Assembly: GCA_945876985.1 (NCBI GenBank)
Contig: CAMCQX010000042.1
Span: 1-9,254, forward strand
Source: Chitinophaga pinensis
Lineage (GTDB): Bacteria > Bacteroidota > Bacteroidia > UKL13-3
Reading direction: 5' to 3'
DNA length: 9,254 nt
This document shows positions 1 to 6,636 of the stretch, piece after piece (position 1 is the stretch's first letter; every line of letters begins with the position of its first letter). The notes under the pieces were generated by a model. That model was not told where the DNA came from and searched no databases. It saw only the letters and a program-made list of their open reading frames with translations. The translations under genes and the position numbers were made by a program.

Positions 1-657
1 GGTTATTTAACTGGCCATGCTTGGCGCGAATACAAAAGCGGAAAGCGCATGATTTGTGGAGTAGCAATGCCTGATGGAATGCTTGAAAACGACAAATTCC
101 CAACGCCAATTATTACTCCTACCATTAAAGCCGTTAGTGGCCACGATACTGATATAAGCAAAGAAGATATAATAGCTCAAGGTTTAGTAAGTAAAACTGA
201 TTTTGAACATATAGAAAAACATACTCGAGACTTATATGCTTTTGGAACTGAATATGCTTTAAAACAAGGCTTAATTTTGGTAGATACTAAATATGAATTC
301 GGAAATAAAAATGGTATTATTATGTTAATGGATGAGGTTCATACACCAGATTCTTCTCGTTATTTTTATTCAGATACTTATGCCGAAATTCAAGCAAAAG
401 ACCAACAGCAACGTCAACTTTCAAAAGAATTTGTTCGTCAATGGTTAATTAGCCAAGGTTTTCAGGGGCAAGAAGGAGCAAGCGCACCAACTTTTCCTGA
501 TAATTTAATAGAAAATATTACCAATCGTTACGTAGAGTTATATGAAAATATTACTGGTAATGCATTTATTAAAAATGGCTATGAAAACTTTGAAGACAAA
601 ATGGAAAAGGTAATTTTAGTTGAATTAGAAAAATTAGCCAATAAAGCGGCCAAATAA
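1..657 (+). CDS. purC: Phosphoribosylaminoimidazole-succinocarboxamide synthase (SAICAR synthetase), 5'-truncated by window edge
   Basis: SAICAR synthetase joins aspartate to CAIR using ATP in de novo purine synthesis, in the cytosol. The frame is open from base 1, and 218 residues are visible. The first visible residues, GYLTGHAWREYKSGKR, are already inside the family core, so the first in-frame ATG at 49 is internal and the true start lies left of the window. Family motifs in order (visible numbering) are KFPTPIITPT near 32-41, DTKYEFG at 95-101 and MDEVHTPDSSRYFY at about 110-123, the last being a hallmark of the family's nucleotide/substrate site. The C-terminal helices follow and the gene ends at TAA. 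Relatives of this longer form are about 300 residues, so roughly a third is missing here. The next gene starts 2 nt downstream, suggesting co-transcription. Identity is near certain from the motifs. Confidence 0.96.
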   Translation, partial: GYLTGHAWREYKSGKRMICGVAMPDGMLENDKFPTPIITPTIKAVSGHDTDISKEDIIAQGLVSKTDFEHIEKHTRDLYAFGTEYALKQGLILVDTKYEFGNKNGIIMLMDEVHTPDSSRYFYSDTYAEIQAKDQQQRQLSKEFVRQWLISQGFQGQEGASAPTFPDNLIENITNRYVELYENITGNAFIKNGYENFEDKMEKVILVELEKLANKAAK

Positions 658-659
658 TT

Positions 660-1118
660 ATGTATTATAATACCGAGCACTTACAGTTACTTAAAAGTGC
701 TGAGGGTAAAACACTTGAAAAGGTAGCATACCATTTTTGGGTAAACAAAGCTAATCCACAGGATATATTTAGTTTTGTAGAATATATTGAGCTTTTTTTT
801 ACCAATAATACCAAACTTATTTTACAAAAAGCAGAGGAGATCAGTGAAATGATATTGCCTTTAGCAACGCTTGACATTGCTTTATTGAATCATCAATTGC
901 AAGTTGAATTTAATGGTAGTTTACAATATCAAACCCGCGATGCTAGTAAAACAGATGCTTGGAAACATTTAATAAACCATCTAATTGATGATGTATTAAT
1001 TGAAGAAGATGAAGGTTTATTTATTGCTGAGGCAATTATCATTGGATCACACACAAATCAAACTATTATTAGATTAGAAAACGATGGCCTAGAAGCTGAA
1101 GAATATATTTTAGAATAA
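660..1118 (+). CDS. Hypothetical acidic cytoplasmic protein, 152 aa, downstream of purC
   Basis: I do not recognise this family. The ATG sits 2 nt after the purC stop, so the gene is probably translated from the purC transcript; no promoter or terminator fits between them. The protein has no signal peptide or membrane segment and is rich in acidic residues, especially toward the C-terminus (IEEDEG near 114-119, LEAEEYILE at 144-152). It reads as a mixed alpha/beta soluble domain with several amphipathic helices, for example about 52-66 and 97-112. There are no cysteines and no obvious catalytic motif. Codon use and AT content look like the neighbours. It ends convergently with aroQ, leaving a 29-bp gap with no convincing terminator. 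That it is a real gene is supported by the tight spacing and the long clean frame; the function is unknown. Confidence 0.85.
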   Translation: MYYNTEHLQLLKSAEGKTLEKVAYHFWVNKANPQDIFSFVEYIELFFTNNTKLILQKAEEISEMILPLATLDIALLNHQLQVEFNGSLQYQTRDASKTDAWKHLINHLIDDVLIEEDEGLFIAEAIIIGSHTNQTIIRLENDGLEAEEYILE

Positions 1119-1147
1119 TACTGACTAACTTAATAAATCAAACTATT

Positions 1148-1582
1148 TTAAGGCTTTAAAAAATAACTCAAAGCCAATTCATAACTTTTCAGGCCAAAAC
1201 CACTGATTGAACCAATACAATTTTTGGCCAACAAAGAAACATGTCTGTATTCTTCTCTTGCAAAAATATTGGAAATGTGAACTTCAATTGTCTTGATATC
1301 AATTCCAGCAATGGCATCGGCAATGGCAACAGAAGTATGTGTATAACCACCAGCATTTATGATAATTCCGTCATATTTTTCCCCTTTTTCAAAGGCTATT
1401 TCATGTATTTTATTGATAATTTCTCCTTCTACATTACTCTGGTAATATTCAAGTTTAACTAAATGATTATTAGTGTTTTCAAGCACTTCAAAAAAGGATT
1501 CAAAGCTATCATTGCCGTAAATATTGGTTTCCCGAGTGCCCAATAAATTTAAATTTGGTCCATTTATGATAATAACTCTCAT
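1148..1582 (-). CDS. aroQ: Type II 3-dehydroquinate dehydratase
   Basis: This enzyme dehydrates 3-dehydroquinate to 3-dehydroshikimate in the shikimate pathway, in the cytosol; type II enzymes are normally dodecamers. The 144-residue length is typical. Motifs run NGPNLNLLGTRE (7-18), with the active-site loop Arg17 and catalytic Tyr22 (IYG), then QSNVEGEIINKIHE (48-61), INAGGYTHTSVAIADA (75-90) with Asn76 and His82, and EVHISNIFAREEYRH (100-114) with Glu100, catalytic His102 and Arg113. All key residues of the family are present, so it should be active. The ATG at 1582 places the NGPNLN motif at the correct distance from the N-terminus. The start faces the divergent T9SS gene across 68 bp; I found no clear TAnnTTTG box for aroQ in that gap. 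Confidence 0.97.
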   Translation of the reverse strand: MRVIIINGPNLNLLGTRETNIYGNDSFESFFEVLENTNNHLVKLEYYQSNVEGEIINKIHEIAFEKGEKYDGIIINAGGYTHTSVAIADAIAGIDIKTIEVHISNIFAREEYRHVSLLAKNCIGSISGFGLKSYELALSYFLKP

Positions 1583-1614
1583 GGTTTAAAGTTTATTTTT
1601 AAATTTTAATTAAC

Positions 1615-1622
1615 TATTTTTG
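1615..1622 (+). promoter_or_regulatory. Probable Bacteroidota -7 promoter box for the T9SS-sorted protein
   Basis: TATTTTTG matches the Bacteroidota sigma-ABfr -7 consensus TAnnTTTG at every fixed position. It lies 28 bp before the ATG at 1651, implying a leader of roughly 20-25 nt. No convincing -33 TTG is visible about 20 bp upstream, so the call rests on the -7 box and its position. Such boxes also occur by chance in AT-rich DNA. Confidence 0.5.
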
Positions 1623-1650
1623 CCGCAACAATATAAATAAAATAACAAAT

Positions 1651-2346
1651 ATGAAAAAAATATTTACAATTATAATATCAGTTTTAGTGCTTTCTAATTT
1701 TGTGGCAGCACAAAATTTCACTTTAGTGCCTAAATCAAGTAAAATACAAGGTGCAAGTACAAAAAACGTTATTGAAATAAATGTGAATTTCACAAATAAC
1801 AATTCTGATATAGCGGATTCAATTTTTAATTATGAAGTAATTGAAGTTTCAATGCCTTCTGCTTGGGTTTTGGCTATTTGTGATCCTTTTACTTGTATAG
1901 AAGGTAGTGGCGTTGTAGGATTTAAAAGTAGTTTTAAAATGAAGAATGTTATTGGAAGCAATAGTGGAAATTTTAAGATAGATTTTAGTCCTAATTTGAC
2001 TTCTGGTAATGGAACTACTCGAATTGTAGTTAGAAGTGCAAAAACTTCACATGCTGATACAATTACTGTTGAAGGTAAGGTTTGGGGTGTTGCTGTTAAA
2101 GAAGTTAAACAAAACAAAGAATTTAGTTTTTACCCAAATCCTGCAAAAGATGAATTGTATTTAAAGTATTTTTCGAAAGAAACATTTCAAGTAGAAATTT
2201 ATAATATTTTAGGAAGTAAAGTTAAAACATTTACTTTAAACGGTGGACAAGCAAACGTTAATATTGAAGAATTATCGAATGGTATTTATTTTTTACGATT
2301 CAAAGATGATGAAAAAGTAATTTCTAAAACATTTACTAAAAACTAA
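1651..2346 (+). CDS. Secreted protein with T9SS type A C-terminal sorting domain, 231 aa
   Basis: Residues 1-20 form a Sec signal peptide: two lysines, a hydrophobic core, then VAA before Gln21, a usual Bacteroidota cleavage pattern. Residues 21 to about 150 form one beta-rich domain of unknown role. It contains two close cysteines, Cys77 and Cys82, in PSAWVLAICDPFTC, which could form a disulfide after export. Residues about 158-231 are a T9SS type A sorting domain (SFYPNPAKDELYL, then EIYNILGSKV, then LSNGIYFLRF and a basic end). This domain directs passage across the outer membrane and is usually removed there, with the cargo attached to the surface or released. The mature domain is small for T9SS cargo and no enzyme motif is visible, so I assign no function. 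The gene is monocistronic: it has a promoter box at 1615-1622 and a terminator at 2373-2407. Confidence 0.93.
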   Translation: MKKIFTIIISVLVLSNFVAAQNFTLVPKSSKIQGASTKNVIEINVNFTNNNSDIADSIFNYEVIEVSMPSAWVLAICDPFTCIEGSGVVGFKSSFKMKNVIGSNSGNFKIDFSPNLTSGNGTTRIVVRSAKTSHADTITVEGKVWGVAVKEVKQNKEFSFYPNPAKDELYLKYFSKETFQVEIYNILGSKVKTFTLNGGQANVNIEELSNGIYFLRFKDDEKVISKTFTKN

Positions 2347-2372
2347 TTTTTACATATAGTAGGTAATTTATT

Positions 2373-2407
2373 AAAAAAACTAAGCTTGTATAAGTTTAGT
2401 TTTTTTT
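2373..2407 (+). terminator. Rho-independent terminator after the T9SS gene
   Basis: The arms ACTAAGCTT (2379-2387) and AAGTTTAGT (2392-2400) pair with one G-U wobble around a GTAT loop. They are flanked by seven A's on the left (2373-2379) and followed by seven T's (2401-2407), so the stem can extend through A-T pairs. It sits 26 bp after the stop of the T9SS gene. The A-run/T-run symmetry could also allow it to work on the other strand, but no minus-strand gene approaches it. Confidence 0.85.
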
Positions 2408-2490
2408 GTTTACGTTTATAATTTTTTCAATAAAAGATATAATATTCAAAATATCAAACATTATCCAATTAATATATATTTATAGAAAAC

Positions 2491-3048
2491 ATGACTTATT
2501 TAAATTACAGAAATTTAATTGACAATTTAATACTTCAAAATAAAACAACTGGAAACGATCAATCAGAAGAGATGATTAATTATGCAAAATTAAATATTCA
2601 ACGCATGAATAGGTTGGATAAAACTACAATTTTAAATGATAATTGGAATTCATTTTTCGAAAATTTAAGAAGCAATTTAAAGTGGGTAATATTAACAGAG
2701 GGATGGTGTGGCGATGCTGCTCAAATTGTTCCCGTTATAAATAAAATAGCTGAGGCTTCAAATGGTAAAATAGAATTTGAGCTTTTTCTTCGTGATGAAA
2801 ACTTGGAATTAATGGATAAATATTTAACTAATGGTGGTAGAGCAATTCCAAAACTAATTTGTTATGACGAAAATAACATTGAATTATGGAATTGGGGGCC
2901 AAGGCCTAAAGAAACCCAAGATTTAGTCAATCAACTAAAAGAAAATAAAGTTGATTTGAACGAATTAAAAACACAATTACACCTTTGGTATACTCATGAT
3001 AAAACTTTTAATATTCAGTTAGAAATATTTCAGCGTCTTATAAAATAA
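2491..3048 (+). CDS. Thioredoxin-fold family protein with one active-site cysteine (WCGDA)
   Basis: This is a 185-residue protein with no signal peptide, predicted cytosolic. An N-terminal helical part (about 1-62, with a conserved-looking NWNSFFENL segment) precedes the thioredoxin fold. The fold starts at KWVILTEGWCGDAAQ (64-78), where the usual CxxC is replaced by Cys73-Gly-Asp-Ala76. The cis-proline loop GRAIPKLI has Pro120, as in thioredoxins, and one further cysteine (Cys124) lies just after it. Without the second active-site cysteine it cannot perform the classical intramolecular disulfide exchange; a monothiol or binding role is an inference. From memory, thioredoxin-family proteins with a WCGD motif are common in Bacteroidota, so the lack of the second cysteine is probably a family trait rather than damage. 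The ATG follows an AT-rich leader without a clear -7 box, and terminators flank the gene on both sides. Confidence 0.88.
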   Translation: MTYLNYRNLIDNLILQNKTTGNDQSEEMINYAKLNIQRMNRLDKTTILNDNWNSFFENLRSNLKWVILTEGWCGDAAQIVPVINKIAEASNGKIEFELFLRDENLELMDKYLTNGGRAIPKLICYDENNIELWNWGPRPKETQDLVNQLKENKVDLNELKTQLHLWYTHDKTFNIQLEIFQRLIK

Positions 3049-3089
3049 AACTAAATAATATTGCAAAAATAATATGAATCTTATACTTA

Positions 3090-3119
3090 AATGGCTGTAT
3101 TATTGCAGCCATTCTTTTT
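3090..3119 (+). terminator. Hairpin terminator between the thioredoxin-like gene and the ABC exporter
   Basis: The 8-bp arms AATGGCTG (3090-3097) and CAGCCATT (3106-3113) pair perfectly around an 8-nt loop, followed by C and five T's (3114-3119). It lies 41 bp after the thioredoxin-like stop and only 13 bp before the ABC exporter ATG, so it separates the two genes unless it also acts in the exporter leader. Confidence 0.72.
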
Positions 3120-3120
3120 G
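3113..3120 (+). promoter_or_regulatory. Possible -7 promoter box overlapping the terminator T-tract, upstream of the ABC exporter
   Basis: TCTTTTTG matches TAnnTTTG except for one position, and is followed by TA as in many Bacteroidota -7 boxes. It ends 12 bp before the exporter ATG, which would give a very short leader. No -33 TTG is found at the usual spacing. It is the only candidate box in the 84-bp gap. Confidence 0.3.
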
Positions 3121-3132
3121 TAAATTTTCTCC

Positions 3133-4875
3133 ATGAAATTATTATTATTCTACTTAAAAAAGTATAAAAAACTTGTTGCAATATCCATCTTTTTTGCTTT
3201 AATTAATCAAGGTTTTTCATTGTTAGACCCAATTATATTTGGTAAATTAATTGGCAACTATGCTGCCAATCCTTTAAAATACACTTTTGATGAATTTCTA
3301 AAGGGGGCTGGTTTTTTAATTTTCGCCTCAATTAGTGTGGCAATGGTCAGTAGAATTGCAAAAGCATTTCAAGATTATTTTGTAAGCTTAGTGATTCAAA
3401 GTTTAGGTGCCGATATGTATACCGATGGTTTAAAACATACTTTACAAATTTCGTTTAGCGAGTTTGAAGACCAACGAAGTGGAGAAACCTTAAACATTTT
3501 ACAAAAAGTAAGAACTGATACAGAAAAGTTTATTTCCATTTTTATCAATGTGTTATTTTTCTCAGTGGTAGGAATTGTTTTTGTCATTATATATGCCATT
3601 CAAGTCAATTCATTTCTAATTATTATATACTTAGTAGCAAGTTTAATATTAGCTACAATTACCAATTATTTATCCAAAAAAATCAAGAAAGTTCAAACTA
3701 AAATAGTAGCTGAAACTAAACTATTGGCTGGAACAACCACTGAAAGTTTGAGAAATATAGAATTAGTAAAAAGTTTAGGTTTAACCAATCAAGAAACTAA
3801 ACGATTACATATTTCTACTAAAAAAATATTACAACTAGAACTTAAAAAAGTACGAAGCATTAGAAGTATTTCATTTGTTCAAGGAACTTTTGTAAATACA
3901 TTGCGCCAAGCTATCATGTTTTTTTTAATGTACTTAGTTTTTAAAGGTGAATTAGTAGTTGCTCAAATTATTACTTTACAATTCTTCTCCTTCTTTATTT
4001 TTAATCCTTTGCAAGAAATGGGAAATGTAATATTGAGTTACCGTGAAGCAGAAGCATCGTTAATTAATTTTCAAAAAATACTGGCATCGCCAATAGAAGT
4101 AAAGCCAATCAATCCAAAGCCGTTGAATGCTATCAATACCATGCGTTTTGAAAACGTAGTTTTTCAACATAAAACTGCTTCATTTAAAGCTTTAAATAAC
4201 ATTTCATTTACGGTAAATAAAGGGGAAACCATTGCGTTTGTTGGCCCAAGTGGAAGTGGTAAAAGTACTTTGGTTAAATTATTAGTTGGACTTTATACTC
4301 CCTTGGAAGGAAATGTGGTTTATAATAACATAAACTATAATGAAATTGATATAGATGAACTTCGCAGTCAATTAGGATTTGTAACACAAGACACCCAACT
4401 ATTTAGTGGTACCATCAAAGAAAATTTATTGTTTGTAAAACCAAATGCTAACGATGAACAAATTAATGAAGCACTTGAAATGGCAAGTTGTAATAATTTG
4501 TTAGCCCGAAGTGAAAAAGGAATAGAAACAGTTATTGGCGAAGGTGGAATGAAATTAAGTGGTGGCGAAAAACAACGTTTGTCCATTGCTCGTTCATTGT
4601 TGCGTAAGCCTAATTTATTGGTATTTGATGAAGCAACTTCTGCATTAGATTCAATTACAGAAGAAGAAATAACAAATACCATTCAAAATATTGGTAGTAA
4701 AAAAGAACAAATAACGGTGTTAATTGCACATCGATTGTCAACCATTATGCATGCTGATAAAATATTTGTTTTGGAAAAAGGTGAAATTATTGAAACCGGA
4801 AAACACGAAGAATTAGTAAATGAAAAAGGTTTGTATTACGCCATGTGGCGTCAGCAAATTGGTGAAAGGAAATAG
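3133..4875 (+). CDS. ABC exporter half-transporter (fused permease and ATPase)
   Basis: This is a 580-residue inner-membrane protein expected to work as a dimer, exporting an unknown substrate with ATP. About six membrane segments occupy residues 1-300 (roughly 14-36, 58-80, 136-158, 160-178, 250-271 and 278-298), forming an ABC exporter transmembrane domain. The nucleotide-binding domain covers about 337-575: Walker A GPSGSGKST (371-379), Q-loop Gln419 in VTQDTQLF, signature LSGGEKQR (475-482), Walker B LLVFDE ending in catalytic Glu500, D-loop SALD (503-506) and H-loop His533. All motifs are intact. The architecture resembles MsbA/ABCB-type lipid or drug exporters, but nothing in the sequence or the neighbours fixes the substrate, so no symbol is given. 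The ATG is preceded by TTCTCC rather than a Shine-Dalgarno sequence. The TAG stop runs straight into a heptamer repeat array. Confidence 0.94.
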   Translation: MKLLLFYLKKYKKLVAISIFFALINQGFSLLDPIIFGKLIGNYAANPLKYTFDEFLKGAGFLIFASISVAMVSRIAKAFQDYFVSLVIQSLGADMYTDGLKHTLQISFSEFEDQRSGETLNILQKVRTDTEKFISIFINVLFFSVVGIVFVIIYAIQVNSFLIIIYLVASLILATITNYLSKKIKKVQTKIVAETKLLAGTTTESLRNIELVKSLGLTNQETKRLHISTKKILQLELKKVRSIRSISFVQGTFVNTLRQAIMFFLMYLVFKGELVVAQIITLQFFSFFIFNPLQEMGNVILSYREAEASLINFQKILASPIEVKPINPKPLNAINTMRFENVVFQHKTASFKALNNISFTVNKGETIAFVGPSGSGKSTLVKLLVGLYTPLEGNVVYNNINYNEIDIDELRSQLGFVTQDTQLFSGTIKENLLFVKPNANDEQINEALEMASCNNLLARSEKGIETVIGEGGMKLSGGEKQRLSIARSLLRKPNLLVFDEATSALDSITEEEITNTIQNIGSKKEQITVLIAHRLSTIMHADKIFVLEKGEIIETGKHEELVNEKGLYYAMWRQQIGERK

Positions 4876-4952
4876 TTGTCAGTTGATAGTTGTCAGTTGA
4901 TAGTTGATAGTTGATAGTTGATAGTTGTCAGTTGATAGTTGTCAGTTGATGG
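4876..4952 (+). repeat. Tandem heptamer array, 11 units of TTGTCAG / TTGATAG
   Basis: Eleven consecutive 7-bp units begin at the base after the ABC exporter stop codon. With A for TTGTCAG and B for TTGATAG, the order is A B A B B B B A B A, followed by a final TTGATGG. The only variation between A and B is the TC/AT dinucleotide in the middle of the unit. There is no spacer, so it is a minisatellite-like tract and not CRISPR. Every B unit holds TGA and TAG, and the 7-bp period moves these through all three forward frames. Confidence 0.97.
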
Positions 4953-5037
4953 TATTTGTAGAAATTAGTATTTTTAATTAATTAAAACTATAAAACTGTA
5001 CATTAATACTAATACACTAAAACAATTTAAAATATCA

Positions 5038-5078
5038 ACACTTAAACACTTAAATACATAAACACTTAATAACACTAA
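5038..5078 (+). repeat. Degenerate tandem octamer array (ACACTTAA) touching the pepD start
   Basis: Four consecutive 8-bp units (ACACTTAA twice, the variant ATACATAA, then ACACTTAA) span 5038-5069. A partial ACACTAA copy at 5072-5078 overlaps the bases next to the pepD ATG at 5080. The array would therefore form the untranslated leader immediately before the start codon. The 85 bp between it and the heptamer array (4953-5037) is AT-rich, with no hairpin or clear promoter that I can defend. Confidence 0.8.
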
Positions 5079-5079
5079 T

Positions 5080-6543
5080 ATGAATAACACTGTTAGAGAA
5101 CTAGAACCAAAGGAACTTTGGAACAATTTTGCTGATTTAAACGCAGTACCTCGTCCTTCAAAAAAAGAAGAAAGAGTGATTGAGTTTATGATGAATTTTG
5201 GTAAAAACTTAGGATTTGAAACCTTGAAGGATGAAACGGGAAATATTATTATTAAAAAACCTGCAACTCCTGGTTATGAAAATAAAGTGGTGGTTGCTTT
5301 GCAAAGTCATTTAGACATGGTTCATCAAAAGAATGGTGATACCAATTTTGATTTTGATGTGCAAGGAATTGACATGTTTGTAGATGGTGATTGGGTAAAA
5401 GCAAAAGGTACAACTTTAGGTGCTGATAATGGAATTGGAGTAGCTTCCATCATGACTATTTTGGCTTCTAAAACCATTCCTCATCCAGCCATTGAGGCAT
5501 TGTTTACCATAGATGAAGAAACAGGTATGACGGGTGCTTTGGGTTTAAAAGGTGGTTTGTTAAATGCTGAAATCATGTTGAATTTGGATACCGAAGACGA
5601 TAATGAATTAACCATTGGCTGTGCGGGTGGAGTAGATGTAACAGCAACTGGAAATTATACAGAAATAGAAATTGATGCAAATACCATTTCAAAACGAATT
5701 ACTGTTAAAGGTTTAACAGGCGGACATTCAGGAATGGATATTTTTAAAGGCAGAGGAAATGCCAATAAATTAATGAACAGAATTTTATTGCAAGCAGCAA
5801 CTGAATTTGGTTTATTAATAAATACCATTGATGGTGGAAGTTTAAGAAATGCCATTCCACGTGAGTCGTTTGCATTAGTGGTATTGCCAATAGGCAACGA
5901 AATTAATTTTGTAAATTTTATAAAAAATCAAGAGCAAATTCTTAAAGCTGAATATAAATCTACTGATCCAAACTTGGTCATTATATTGGAAGAAAATGAA
6001 TTACCAAACGTTGTTTTAGAAAAACAATTTCAAGATAAATTATTGAGAAGTATTTATAGCAGCGCCAATGGAATTTACAGAATGAGTCCTGAAATTTCAG
6101 GATTGGTTCAAACTTCCAATAACTTAGCCAGAGTATTGGTAAAACAAGGTACATACAGCATTCAGTGCTTAACACGTAGCTCTGTTGATTCCGAGAAAAT
6201 GGACTTAGCAAATGGTTTAAAAGCTTGTTTTGAATTAATGGATGCACAGGTTGCTTTCGGTGGTTCCTACCCAGGTTGGGCACCAAAACCCGATGCTGCT
6301 ATTGTAAAATTAATGAGTAATTTGTACTACGAACGTTATAATGAAAATGCTCTGGTAAGTGCTTGTCATGCTGGTTTGGAATGTGGTATTTTAGGTACCA
6401 ATTATCCAAATATTGAAATGATATCATTTGGGCCAAATATTCGTGGAGCGCACTCACCTGATGAATGTGTGCAAATAAGTTCAGTTCAAAAATATTGGGC
6501 TTATTTATTAGAAACATTGGTTCGCATTCCTAGTAAAAACTAA
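5080..6543 (+). CDS. pepD: Aminoacyl-histidine dipeptidase (carnosinase-like, M20 metallopeptidase)
   Basis: This is a cytosolic di-zinc M20 peptidase that cleaves Xaa-His and other dipeptides. The 487 residues match the usual PepD length of about 485. The N-terminal ELWNNFADLNAVPRPSKKEERV is typical of the family. Metal and catalytic residues are His77 and Asp79 (SHLDMV), bridging Asp116 (LGADNGIG), Glu146 and Glu147 (TIDEETGMTGA), Asp170 (LNLDTED) and His458 (RGAHSPDE). By my recollection of characterised PepD residues (80, 82, 119, 149/150, 173, 461), each is offset by exactly three, so the active site is complete. The lid/dimerisation domain lies about 206-390 (GGHSGMDI at 214-221). The start at 5080 is right because the N-terminal motif follows at once. 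The gene stands alone between repeat-bearing gaps, and its role is probably peptide salvage. Confidence 0.96.
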   Translation: MNNTVRELEPKELWNNFADLNAVPRPSKKEERVIEFMMNFGKNLGFETLKDETGNIIIKKPATPGYENKVVVALQSHLDMVHQKNGDTNFDFDVQGIDMFVDGDWVKAKGTTLGADNGIGVASIMTILASKTIPHPAIEALFTIDEETGMTGALGLKGGLLNAEIMLNLDTEDDNELTIGCAGGVDVTATGNYTEIEIDANTISKRITVKGLTGGHSGMDIFKGRGNANKLMNRILLQAATEFGLLINTIDGGSLRNAIPRESFALVVLPIGNEINFVNFIKNQEQILKAEYKSTDPNLVIILEENELPNVVLEKQFQDKLLRSIYSSANGIYRMSPEISGLVQTSNNLARVLVKQGTYSIQCLTRSSVDSEKMDLANGLKACFELMDAQVAFGGSYPGWAPKPDAAIVKLMSNLYYERYNENALVSACHAGLECGILGTNYPNIEMISFGPNIRGAHSPDECVQISSVQKYWAYLLETLVRIPSKN

Positions 6544-6560
6544 TTTTTAATGTTGGATTT

Positions 6561-6576
6561 TGAATGATTGAATGAT
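6561..6576 (+). repeat. Two-copy tandem octamer TGAATGAT after pepD
   Basis: Two perfect TGAATGAT units lie 17 bp after the pepD stop, followed by GAAAT. This is short enough to be chance in AT-rich DNA, but it resembles the other gene-boundary arrays in period and in carrying stop triplets in all forward frames. Confidence 0.6.
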
Positions 6577-6584
6577 GAAATATT

Positions 6585-6592
6585 TTCTTTTG
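6585..6592 (+). promoter_or_regulatory. Possible -7 promoter box for the lipoprotein gene
   Basis: TTCTTTTG matches TAnnTTTG except for one position and is followed by TA. A TTTG about 22 bp upstream (6559-6562) could serve as the -33 element. The leader to the ATG at 6637 would be about 40 nt. Confidence 0.3.
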
Positions 6593-6636
6593 TAGTTTTA
6601 ATTGGTTTTATTGTAAGCCAAATAAAGCTATCAATT

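Noticed and set aside
1130..1165. Hairpin TTTTAA/TTAAAA between the convergent gene after purC and aroQ
   Set aside because: The stem is six A-T pairs only and overlaps the aroQ coding end; too weak to call a terminator.
1241..1462. Plus-strand open frame of 73 codons inside aroQ
   Set aside because: It is antisense to the conserved NAGGYTHTS and QSNVEGE coding region; a shadow frame.
1830..2117. Minus-strand open frame of 95 codons inside the T9SS gene
   Set aside because: It is antisense to a well-supported secreted protein and has no motif of its own.
4368..4682. Minus-strand open frame of 104 codons inside the ABC exporter
   Set aside because: It lies fully antisense to the intact nucleotide-binding domain, and its translation shows no recognisable domain.
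4876..5078. Repeats between the exporter gene and pepD as a CRISPR array
   Set aside because: The units are 7-8 bp, directly adjacent and without unique spacers; no cas gene is nearby.
5981..6517. Two minus-strand open frames of 101 and 72 codons inside pepD
   Set aside because: They are antisense to a gene whose active-site residues are all intact; the composition is that of a shadow frame, with no motifs.
6568..6636. N-terminal extension of the lipoprotein from a TTG codon
   Set aside because: It would bury the lipoprotein signal sequence behind 23 residues and overlap the candidate promoter box; the ATG at 6637 gives a standard lipobox.
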